Assembly: GCA_027475525.1 (NCBI GenBank)
Contig: JAMWFC010000035.1
Coordinates: 1-64,000, forward strand
Source: Macrolepiota albuminosa
Taxonomy: Eukaryota; Basidiomycota; Agaricomycetes; Agaricales; Agaricaceae
Length of the DNA: 64,000 bases
Reading direction: 5' to 3'
Of the stretch, positions 23,812 through 33,179 are shown piece after piece. The notes below the pieces were generated by a model that saw only the letters and a list, made by a program, of their open reading frames with translations, was not told the DNA's origin and searched no databases. The position numbers and the translations under genes were made by a program. Every line of letters starts with the position of its first letter. Position 1 is the stretch's first letter.

Positions 23812-25760
23812 GTCTAATCCGACTAATTTGAGGATTCGTGGTGGAAAGTCAGGCTCTTCCTTGACGGCGCATACTCTTAGGCCCTCTTCTGTGTTGCAAC
23901 GTGAGGGTTCCCAGGCGGCGGACATGCTGCCCAATGCTGGGCCTGTGGAGCTTTCTGCGGAGTCTCCAGCCGACAGCGTTGCTGGCGACCTGGCTGTGCC
24001 TACTTCAGATGCAGGCTTGGGCTCCCAGAGGGAGAGGTCTCCTTTGCCCACCATACCTCCATCCAAGCATCATAAGTACAAGGTGTCGCGTGACGAGAAC
24101 AATGATGTTGAGATTGTGCTGTCCCCATCAGTGGCTGACGCATATATGTGCAACTCTGTTCCTGTATTTGTCAAGCAGGGCACTGTTTGCACTCCTGGCC
24201 TGGCCCCTTGCACTCATGCCCCCTCACCAATTGTCGAGCATTTGGGTGCTGAGGACGTTTATTGGAGGTCGTCCCCTAGTTTGGAAGCGCCCCTCATGGT
24301 GGATTCTGACAAGCAATGAGTGATTACTCTCACAGATTCAGGGCTGTTACAGCTTTTCTGGGCCCATGGCCTCAACCTCGATCGTAGAGGTATGTTTTTG
24401 ACTTTTGCGGTGTTGTTTGTTCCTGCCCTTGAGCATGTCTCCACATTTTTTGTTGCGCTTCGGTACATATTGTTGTTAAATGCTTTGGCGCATATTGTTG
24501 TTAAATGTTGTCATGGGTGGCTGTTGTTCACAATGGCTTATTGTTTGCACTTGCCTTATTTTTGTGTTGTCACGCATAGCTGTCTGTCTTTGCTACGCCC
24601 ACGGTTCACCATTCTATTGGCCGTTCTTGTTACTTATGCAGGCATGTTCACCTTGAATGAACTTTTGTCTTACATGTCCTTCAGCATGCTGATCTGGTTT
24701 TTTTTTCCAGTTTTGTTGCAGCACTTGCACGTTGTCCATGATTGTATTGGCAATGGTGCTGCTGCTCCATCGGGCGAACATGGCATTCCTGTGCCTGGTA
24801 CCCCACGCCTTGCTGGGGATAATGGCCTGGCAGTGTCTGGCCATGCTGCCTTGCATGCTTCTGGGGAGCATTCGCTTCCCAGTCATCATGCACCTGGCAT
24901 TCTGGTGGGCAGCTCTGGCCTTCATGCACCATCTATTTCTCCTGGCACCGCTCCACCTTCATGCATGTTGCATGGTCTGCCCCTGCAGGTCGGTTGCTTG
25001 TTGTCATCGGCGGACAAAGTGTATCTGCATAAAGTGGTGAAGGTGTTGGAACAGGGCATGTTTGAGTATATCCCCCTTGACCTGTTGACAGATGAGGTGT
25101 GTTGGTGGGTGGCCTGGGAGCCACCGCCTCCAGAATCATATTGTGAATGGGAAACTTCGACTCCCTACAGCCTCCTTTGACACTACGCATGAGTCAAAGT
25201 TGACCTTCGATGAGTGGTCAGCAGCTTCAGACAATCTTGTGGGTGCGATGCATCTCCATTTACAGGCTGAATCGGACAGCAGCTCTGGTGGCTGTGTTGC
25301 CAATGCCATTGCAGATTCATTTGCTGCTCATTTTTGGCACCTCAAAGCCCACCCTAATGCGTGACTGGATTTCGGTTTGATTCTTGATTACAATCAGCAT
25401 TTACGGGCATTGTATCTATGCAAGTCGCATTCCTTTCAGATGGATACGTTTCAGCTCAATATTTGGCAGGAGTATGTGGCCACGCTGCATGCCAGTAGAG
25501 TCAAGACTTTGGATGGCAGACTTGCCAAGATGGAGTCCTTTCTTGCACATGGGAAGTCTTCCTCCTCCAAGTCTTGTGATGCCGTGCCCTGTTCAAAGTG
25601 TTTGTCCTGTGAGTCTCTTGAGCACAAACTCTTGGCCTGTTGTTCTGCCCCTCAGTTTCTCCAGTGTGACAGACACTCATATTGTGCTCCGACTGGTGGC
25701 TTGGTCTGTTTCGCCTTCAATGGTTTCTCTTCCTGTGATTGAAGCTCCAAGTGTGTGCAT
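23812..25760 (+). pseudogene. Gag-like region of the YR retrotransposon
   Basis: Starts MSNPTNLRIRGGKSGSS. Coding runs through at least four frames. It is rich in Pro/Ser/Gly/His repeats (GEHGIPVPGTPRLAG), then has a globular part (ESKLTFDEWSAASDNLV, YVATLHASRVKTLDGRLAKM). Near 25680-25810 the remnants of a Cys/His cluster are split across frames (GLVCFAFNGFSSCD, then CVHAHVCFLCRSSGHGAQAC), which matches the C-terminal zinc-binding segment of DIRS-type Gag proteins. Nucleic-acid binding and particle formation are family-level inference. Confidence 0.6.
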
Positions 25761-25869
25761 GCCCATGTTTGTTTCTTGTGCAGAAGTTCTGGCCATGGAG
25801 CACAGGCCTGTTCTGCTTGACAGTGTATTTCCTTTATCCACACCATTGATAGCTAATCACTGGGAAAGT

Positions 25870-26700
25870 GCCTTGCATGCAGCTGGGGTGTTGAATCTCT
25901 TTGCAGAGGTACCAGAAGGCCTTTGCAGCAGCTTTGACGTTGGTATAGATTCTTTAGTTCTCTCTCGTTCCTTTTCTCCTTGCAATCATTATTGGACATC
26001 TGAAGCTCACAATTTTGTTATTTTCAAATATAGTTCTGAGGTGGCTCTAGGCAGGGTTTTGCCTGATTTTGACCCTGCTCTCGTTGAAGATTTGTTTGGC
26101 CTTTTTAGAACAGCTCCTTGGGTAAATTACATGTTACATTAGACCTGTCCTTTTCTTGGAACGATCCCGATTGTCCTTCGATGAACTCCTTCATCAATTC
26201 CAATGACTTTCTTTGTGATTGAGGAACCTTTGCTGCTTGCTGGCTGCTGGTTGCAAAATCCCCACCTGGTACTAAAGTTGCAGTTTTTAATGTTGATTCT
26301 GCTTTTTGAAACATCCCAACCTGTCCTCAGGATTTGGTTAAAGCTTGCTGTCTCAATAGATGGCAAGATCCATTTTGACTTTTGATTAAACTTTGGTGCA
26401 GCCTCTGTGCCGGGAGTGTTCAGTTGTATTGCTGATGCAATTGTCGCCATATACCGCCATCATGGGATAGATAATGTTCTCAAGTGGGTAGATGATTTCA
26501 TTTTCTTCCGATATGCTCAGTTACAAGACTCTATATTTGTTTACTCTTACAATGAGGCTCTTATTCACAACATTGCAACAGATTTGGGCTGGCCATGGTC
26601 TACAGAAAAACATTTGCCTTTTGCTCCCTGTTTCACATATAGAATTCTTATGGTCTCTCAAGGCAAAAACTATCATTGAATTGCTTGATTAAAAACGCCT
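25870..26700 (+). pseudogene. reverse transcriptase region of the YR retrotransposon
   Basis: Recognisable DIRS-type RT blocks in order: FAEVPEGLCSSFDVGIDSLVLSR, EVALGRVLPDFDPALVEDL, then SIDGKIHFDF and the catalytic strand LKWVDDFIFFRYAQ (xxDD box at about 26485-26500), followed by IATDLGWPWSTEKHLPFAP. Several in-frame stops and small deletions separate the blocks, notably missing sequence between the FRTAPW and VIEE parts. RT would copy the element RNA through a circular DNA intermediate; this copy cannot. Confidence 0.75.
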
Positions 26701-26716
26701 TAAATACCTTGCAAAA

Positions 26717-27433
26717 TTGTCTGAATGGTCTCACACTTCAAAAGTATCTCTAAAAATGACAGAATCCCTCATCGGAACATTGAATCATATTTGTCTTGTT
26801 CTCTCAATTGAGCCCTCTCACCTTCCGTCTCTCTTTGCATTCTGCGCTTGGTTCTCAACAAATTGCAGTACATTTGTTTCTCTCCTCCCTTCCAACGCTG
26901 TTATGGAAAATATCTTCTGGTGGCATGATGCCTTGGAGCATCATTGGTGCGGTTCCCATGTAATTCAGCCCCCATGCCCTTTGCACCTGGACGTTTATGT
27001 TGACACATCCAGAACATGGGGCATTGGTTTTGTTGTTGATGATAAATGGTTGGCGTGGCAGTTGCGGCCAGGCTGGAAGTTGAATGGTCGAGATATTGGA
27101 TGGGCAGAGATAGTCACGGTGGATCTGTCTATATGTGCTCTTGTCAAAGTGGGTTTTAAGAACTGTCACATTGTTCTCAAATCTGATAACTTTGGCATTG
27201 TCAGGGCTTTAGCAGCTGGTAGATCCAGGAGCCTTCAAAAGAATGCCATTCTGCATCACATTGTCAACACCTTCCAATTAAATGCAATCTGGCTCACTAT
27301 CACCTTGATATCTTTGGCAACAAATAAAGCTGATGGTCCTTCTTGTAGGCTCTTTCCTCCGAAATGCACATTGTTCCCTTTCCCACCTCGAGTTCCTCCT
27401 TACTTGACTCCTTTTGTTCATGGCTCTGTTTGA
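26717..27433 (+). pseudogene. RNase H region of the YR retrotransposon
   Basis: 238-codon open frame, continuing the RT thumb (VSLKMTESLIGTLNHICLVL) into an RNase H fold. It shows DVYVDTSRTWGIGF (first Asp), GWAEIVTVDL (Glu) and VLKSDNFGIVRALAAGRSRS (Asp), which matches the DIRS RNase H pattern. It lacks its own start context and is separated from RT by stop codons, so it is a remnant that happens to stay open. Confidence 0.72.
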
Positions 27434-27542
27434 CACTCTCAGCTTGTAAATTGACTATAACGTTCTGTCCTGCTGTTGTTCCTTTACAGTCCAGGCATTT
27501 CCTTTTTTATAGTTCAACTAAGACAATAATATGTATAGTATT

Positions 27543-27744
27543 TGTCAAAGGTTAAGTTTTGGTGAGAGGTGCATTGCATTGAAATTATGTAATCACAAGT
27601 TAGTATTGCCGCATAGGTAACCAAATAAATAAAGTTGTGTTTTGTTGTGTCCTTCTTCGACGGTCAGTGTTTATTGCTCTCCTGCCTCTTGCAGCCATCC
27701 TTGCATTCTCCACGGTTATCTTTTATTTCCTTAGCCCTCTGACA
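27543..27744 (+). repeat. 5' LTR of the nested element
   Basis: 202 bp, TGTCAAAGGTTAAG.. to ..CCCTCTGACA. Shares most of its length with 29056-29269, but the middle (about 27674-27690) is replaced by a different, longer sequence in the 3' copy. Contains AATAAATAAA, a possible polyadenylation signal. Confidence 0.92.
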
Positions 27745-27817
27745 GGTTATAGGCCCCAACTGCACACAAATTCAGCACACAGTTCATTTTTGTTAAAAAT
27801 TTTCATCACTTCTGATC

Positions 27818-28900
27818 ATGGCATCTTCTCATTACAAAATGCTTCACACATTCAATCCGGACAACAGGTTTGATGGATCAAACTATGATGCTTGGGTTAC
27901 AGAGCTGGAGATGACATTTGTTGGGCATGACATTCTGGCATACATTAAGGGTGAGGCATCTTGCCCTAGCGATTTTTCTGCTGCTGCTCTTTGGTCAAAA
28001 GATGATCAGTCTGCTCATGCCACCCTCTACAAGACCATCTCCTCTACCAACATCATTCATACTCACTTCAAGAACACCAACCCTGCTCAAACCGCTAATG
28101 CCGTCTGGATCAGTCTCAAAACTGAATTCCAGAAGGACAGCCATGTGAAGCGCTTTGAGCTCAAAAAGTGCCTGTATAATCCTATCCATAATATCAAAAA
28201 ACCAGTCTCAGTATACATTCAAGACATCATCTCTGCTCACGATGCTTTCACTATGCTTGGTCATGCTCCCCCTCTCATTGATGTCATTGACTCCATTCTT
28301 ATGAATCTCCTTTGCAACTTCTCCATTGTTTGCACTCTTCTCACTACTCAGGCAGAGGAATCTTTGCTTGCTACTGTCAAGAAGATGCTCACCGATCAGG
28401 AAGATACACATACTGCACTCAATTCCAATGCAGCTAATAAGGTTAGAGCAATGTATGGTAGGGTGAAGGAGAAGGGGAGGAAAGGAAAAGGCTCAATGAA
28501 TGATGATGAGGCACCAAGGTATGAGTGGCTCAACCCTCGTAACAAGGATGTCTGCCACCATTGTGGCCTTCCTGGACATCGCTCATCTCGATGCATTGCA
28601 GACATGCCACAAAAGATAAAGGACAAGATTATCAATGAGGCTACTGATCGCCGTTGTCATCACAATCAGTCTTCATCCACTTCTGACTCTGATGTTGCTG
28701 CTGCCACCAATTTCACTCATGATTCACATGCTGTCATCACAATCAGTCTTCATCCACTTCTGACTCTGATGTTGCTGCTGCCACCAATTTCACTCATGAT
28801 TCACATGCCGCCTCTGACACCCACAGTTCTGATTCCAATGATTACAAGCCCATTCAAGCCATGTCCGCCAGAGAGTTTACACATGTCCTTACCCAAGTGA
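27818..28900 (+). CDS. Gag-like protein of the nested LTR element (C-terminus frameshifted)
   Basis: 360-codon open frame. The N-terminal copia Gag domain is TFNPDNRFDGSNYDAWVTEL, with WISLKTEFQKDSHVKRFELK and PVSVYIQDIISAHDAFTML. A perfect CCHC zinc knuckle, CHHCGLPGHRSSRC (C-x2-C-x4-H-x4-C), lies at about 28552-28593. After it, a 77-bp exact tandem duplication (28655-28808) shifts the reading frame, so the last 50 or so residues are an artificial hydrophobic tail. Without the second copy the frame would run on to a TGA at 28983 with a polar, Gln-rich end. The protein would bind element RNA and form particles (family knowledge). This is the best preserved coding frame in the repeat zone, so the insertion is younger than its host element. 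Confidence 0.85.
   Translation: MASSHYKMLHTFNPDNRFDGSNYDAWVTELEMTFVGHDILAYIKGEASCPSDFSAAALWSKDDQSAHATLYKTISSTNIIHTHFKNTNPAQTANAVWISLKTEFQKDSHVKRFELKKCLYNPIHNIKKPVSVYIQDIISAHDAFTMLGHAPPLIDVIDSILMNLLCNFSIVCTLLTTQAEESLLATVKKMLTDQEDTHTALNSNAANKVRAMYGRVKEKGRKGKGSMNDDEAPRYEWLNPRNKDVCHHCGLPGHRSSRCIADMPQKIKDKIINEATDRRCHHNQSSSTSDSDVAAATNFTHDSHAVITISLHPLLTLMLLLPPISLMIHMPPLTPTVLIPMITSPFKPCPPESLHMSLPK
28655..28808 (+). repeat. exact tandem duplication, 2 x 77 bp, inside gag
   Basis: 28655-28731 and 28732-28808 are identical. Identity ends at exactly 77 bp (t/c before, t/c after). Because 77 is not a multiple of three, it causes the frameshift in the Gag-like gene. Confidence 0.97.
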
Positions 28901-29055
28901 CTACAGAACAAGAACGTCACCAGCAAATGGCAAGATCTCAAGACTTGTCTCAATACCTGATGAACAGTGGGTTGTTTCATTGAGTGGGGGGGACTTTAAT
29001 TCAGTGGGGGACCTTTCTTTCTCTCTGGTCACTTTGCACCTCGTCTCCGAGTGGG

Positions 29056-29269
29056 TGTCAAAAGTTAAGTTTTGGTGAGAGGTGCATTGCATTGACATTA
29101 TATAATCACAAGTTAGTATTGCTGTGTAGGTAACCAAATAAATAAAGTCGTGTTTTGTTGCATCCTTCTTTGACGGTCAGTGTTTATTCATCCTTGGTCA
29201 GCTCTTCCACCTCTTGCAGCCATCCTCACATTCTCCACGGTCAGCTTTTATTTCCTTAGCCCTCTGACA
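29056..29269 (+). repeat. 3' LTR of the nested element
   Basis: 214 bp, TGTCAAAAGTTAAG.. to ..CCCTCTGACA, followed directly by the GTATT target copy. Differences from the 5' LTR include CG/TG changes in both directions and one divergent internal block of about 25 bp. Confidence 0.92.
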
Positions 29270-29391
29270 GTATTTGTGCGTACATAGCGTCACAGTAAAA
29301 TTCTCATTTGTCTATGTTTATGGCATTTGTTTATGCTGCATGTTAATTAGGGGTTGATTCTTGGTTTAAGGGAAATCTTCACATCCGTATA

Positions 29392-30540
29392 ATGCCCATT
29401 TACCTCTCCTTGTTGCTGAGGAAAGCTGGTGCTTCTACTTTGTCTGCCAGAAATCATGCCACATACAACCCTATTCCTACCAATTCTACCAAGCAGCATC
29501 GTGGTGCTGCTCCTTGCATTGTGGAATCTTCAACTGCAACACCTCATCCTTCAAGTTCTGTGGTTTTGAGAAGAGTGCTTGTTGATAGGGTTATTGCCCA
29601 TTCATGGGCACTGTCTATGTCTAAGAGATACTCATCAGTGGTTGCAGATTTTGCCAAGTTCTGCCAACTATATGATGTTCTGCCTGCTGCTGTTTGGCCC
29701 GCTTTGGAAGACTTGCTGTGTTTCTATGCAGCATCGATGGTGGGAACATTGGCAGATGGTACCGTCTCTAATAAAATCTCAGATTTGCACTCCTACCACA
29801 TTCAACATGGTATGCCATGGCACAATTCAATTAGACTGAGACATACTGTGAAGGGCATGGAAAATCTTTGGCTGGAATCATCCTACCAGAAGGAACAACC
29901 TCCTGTGACTCTAGAGATGTTGCAAATAGTTAAAATGAATCTTGACCTTTCCAATCCATGCGATGCTTGTGTCTGGGCAGTGGTTACTACTGCTTTCTGA
30001 GGCTAGATCTGCATGGGCAAATTTCTTCCTGCATGAGAACGCAATTTTGATTCAACAGTATTGCCTGCATGGTGTAACTTTGGTCAACCTAACAATATAG
30101 GCTCCAGATCATTATTTGTACCTTGGACAAAAAAGGTGGGACATAAAGGCAAAACTGTTGTTATTATGCATCAAATCAACAACTGCAATCTGATCAGCGC
30201 TCTAGCTAATCACGCTCGAGTCAATGGGGTTGCTTCAGATTCACCCATTTATTGCTATGTTAATAAGAAGGGTCATGTCATTGCGCTTACCACTCACAAA
30301 TTACTCCTTGTCATCAACTCCATTTTGAGCTGCCATTCTCTACCCCATTCTCTACCAACCGTTAGCGGTCATTGTTTTTGCATTGGGGGGACTACAGCTT
30401 TGTTGTTGAAGAAAGTGCCACCAAATGTAGTCAAAGCTTTGGGTTGATAGATGTCAGATGCTTTTCCTAGGTATTGGCAAAACTTACAGTTGATAGCTCT
30501 GATTTATGTAGAATTACTACATCCAATTTTGTCATATTTA
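29392..30540 (+). pseudogene. tyrosine recombinase of the YR retrotransposon
   Basis: The first part (29392-30000) is open and contains the core-binding (SAM-like) domain: MSKRYSSVVADFAKFCQLY, WPALEDLLCFYAAS, SNKISDLHSYHIQHGMPW. The catalytic domain follows in broken frames: DACVWAVVTTAF, HARVNGVASDSPIYCYV, then SGHCFCIGGTTALLLKKVPPNVVKALG and MSDAFPRYWQ. The H-x-x-R box reads HCFC, so the second catalytic Arg is Cys; the nucleophilic Tyr is probably that of RYW. The enzyme would join the circular DNA copy to the genome; this copy is dead. Confidence 0.78.
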
Positions 30541-30822
30541 GATAAGCGATAGTCTGCGGTGGGGGATTCATCTACTTCGTTTCTTGAGGTGAGGTCAGGT
30601 TCTTTGCACTGACTTGTGGATATATCCCAGTATCTTTCTGCCTGATGTTGACCCCTATTCTAGGTGGATTACCTTCAAGCAGAGAGACTCTCACCCATCA
30701 TATGGACATCATGTTTAGGAAGATTAGAGCTTTGCCATACACTCTTCTAAGCTTTATCTCTGTAGATATTTATCATCATAGCTAGATATTTGGTTTAGGC
30801 CATGCCTGGAACTAACATGAAA

Positions 30823-31003
30823 TAGCACCCTTCCAAATGAAGGCATGTCATGCAGGAGGGGTGTATTTTGATGTGTGACCATAGCGTGACTGCAAGTTGT
30901 TTGACTCTCTCCCTCTAACTAGTCGTTCGAGCAGAATACCTTTTAGCAGTTTACTCTGCAAGACAGATTCCAAGTCTCTGTTTTCATAGTTGCAGTTTTA
31001 TTT
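30823..31003 (+). repeat. right terminal direct repeat of the YR retrotransposon
   Basis: 181 bp, the partner of 23492-23672. It carries TG or CA at five positions where the left copy has CG. It is followed by 22 bp and then the right copy of the 44-bp flank (31026-31069). Confidence 0.93.
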
Positions 31004-31025
31004 TGCCCACCCACCTGCTATCTTT

Positions 31026-31069
31026 AGAAAATGAAAATCATCAAAATGGGATTTTTGTTGGAAAAAAAA
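31026..31069 (+). repeat. 44-bp flanking direct repeat, right copy
   Basis: Second copy of the 44-bp sequence at 23448-23491, one mismatch. It continues into ..AAGGATTCTTTCATGC, which may be the other half of the sequence interrupted by the retrotransposon. Confidence 0.88.
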
Positions 31070-33179
31070 AAGGATTCTTTCATGCACTTTGCACTTTTAT
31101 GTAAAATGTTTTCAGCCAGGTCTTTGATAATTCTAGATAGCCATGAAATGGGTACCAATTATGTACACATTTTTGAAGGATTAAGAAAACCATGGGAGAA
31201 ATTTATTCCATTTTTACCAAATACATATACATACATGCTAGATCTCTGCCAAGTGCTGCCAGCCATATCCAACTTATTTCAAGAACCAAATCATTAAGAG
31301 AATATAATGACTAAGCTATTTCTTACTCTCCAGCATTTCACAGGCCCAGAATGAAAAAAAAAAGCTCTTTATCTCAAAAAACACATGCTTTACAGATATG
31401 GCTGTCATCTGTCAACAAAATCTGCAATAACAATAATGGACAACCTATGCAAAACATATGGCTTAAAAAAAAGGAAATTCTCATTTTCTTCATTTTTTAC
31501 TGAGGTGAGGATTATTGGGGCAACGATGCAATTTCTTGTGCTCTCACATATGTAACAAGTCGATACGTAAATTTACATTGAGAACCTGTCATACACCTCA
31601 ATTAAAGAACTCAGATTGCCTTGAATTCTGCAAAGTTGGGACTTAGATTTGGTTAAAATTTCCTCTCACATCTGCTATTTTTGTGGAAAAGGTTTCTTGG
31701 GAGCTTCCCAGGGCCTCAACATAGATACAAACACAACAGCATCCATATTTCATCATACAACTTCCAGAAATTACAAGCCCTTCCAATAAATGTATTTTCA
31801 TAAAAAAAAATTGAAACAGAGGCATGGAGAATCATCAATGAAGAGGATAAGGACAATTGCAACCCTTTAAAAGAGCTGGAAGAAAACAACAAATTACATA
31901 ACCCTCCAGGCCTTTCCTAGAAGTTGACTTAAATACTACTCTCACTACTGTCACTACTGCTACTATAAATAATATGATCTATGATCTTGGATGCATGCAC
32001 TGTGGCCTTAGTAACAACAACTATCATCACCCCACCCCTGCTTGTGAGAGTGGGCTCTGGTATTCTTTGTTGTTGTTCCAGCTGCTACAAGGGACTGGAC
32101 TGTCATTGCTGTCGATAAGCTCAATTCCATTCTACTGCTATATGTGAGGTTTTGTACATCAACATGCCAACTAACCTGTGAATTTGAAGCCACTGAGGCC
32201 ACTCAGTTGGTGGTTCTTGTCTGACACCAGCTATCTATGTCGACGCTATCCTGATCAACTCAGCCATGTGCACATGTTTTAGGCTGAAAAAGAAAGACCT
32301 TCATATTATAACCACATCCCACACCTGCATCAACATTGCTTCTATCTGCACCGTCACTCGCACATCCAGCCCATCCAGCACGTCTACTGCCTTAGTATTC
32401 ATTCAGCATTTGAATTCTGCCTTCCATCTACGTGTTCCTGTCTTGGAAAAGGTTACGCACTTCTTCACCATCATGCATGATGCCTGCCTGGAGGTTGGAA
32501 ACATGGAGGGATCATGTGAATGTTTGTATTGAGTATGTAGAGAGGCTCATCGCTATTTGACTTTTCTGATGGACACGATTTTATATACAGTCACAATAGG
32601 TCTACCGAGGTGTATTCTTGTAATATGACCTTAGCTATTGCTATTAGTTAGCAGAGGTAGATATCAGAAGGAAAATAACGATAATTTCCATTTTGCATTT
32701 GCAAGACCTGCCTGTAATTGTGTTTCGAATCGGAATCTTCGTACTCGGCAGGATGAGAAAGAGCTTGAGGGATGGATGCATGTGCAGAACATACATGCCG
32801 TTTCTTTTCTTGAGTGTCAGTCGTCGCGTCACGGTGCTGAGGCTGAGGCTGAGGCTGAGGCTGATGTGATTGCGTGGTCTTCGTGCTTCAGAGTATGTAG
32901 AAATATTTGATAAGGACATAAGAGACAAATAAATCTCTGCCACCCTCCTCCGAGTCAATCACGTTTTATGTAGCCATTGTACCGAGGATGCACAAGTAAG
33001 TAAGTACCCATTAGATTAGCTGAGCCCCAATCCAGTCATTATAAACCTCTAGCAACCTGCAATACATCTACGTATAGCTATCTATGACCTATCTATCAAA
33101 ACCACGGTGCTAAAAAGGGAAATATCCATCAACGTTCAACTCCTCAACACATCACCACATCAATCAACGTTCAACACCA
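31070..33179. other. AT-rich, gene-free stretch
   Basis: No gene recognised. An open frame at 31031-31297 begins inside the 44-bp repeat and may be part of the pre-insertion target. The stretch is CpG-poor up to about 32 kb. A GCTGAG hexamer microsatellite lies at about 32835-32863. The sequence becomes normal near the IPMK gene. Confidence 0.45.

Larger units (their letters stand above)
27543..29269 (+). mobile_element. nested gag-only copia-type LTR element with 5-bp target duplication
   Basis: 1,727 bp. Two LTRs (202 and 214 bp) both begin TGTCA and end TGACA. The target duplication GTATT is found at 27538-27542 and 29270-29274. Removing the element rejoins the host retrotransposon as ATAGTATTTGTGCG. 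The interior holds one Gag-like gene and then a purine-rich GAGTGGG just before the 3' LTR. There is no protease, integrase or RT, so movement would need enzymes supplied by a full-length relative. Confidence 0.9.
23492..31003 (+). mobile_element. decayed tyrosine-recombinase retrotransposon (DIRS/Ngaro-like)
   Basis: 7.5 kb element bounded by 181-bp direct repeats (23492-23672 and 30823-31003). The order is Gag, reverse transcriptase, RNase H and tyrosine recombinase on the plus strand, the usual order for basidiomycete DIRS-type elements; there is no integrase or protease. Direct rather than inverted terminal repeats point to the Ngaro side of the group. All frames are broken by stops and shifts, CG dinucleotides are scarce, and a separate LTR element (27543-29269) is nested between RNase H and the recombinase. 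It is therefore inactive. Confidence 0.85.

Noticed and set aside
24614..25190. Minus-strand frames over the retrotransposon gag
   Set aside because: Antisense shadows of repeated Pro/Gly/His codons; no start context, motifs or splice sites.
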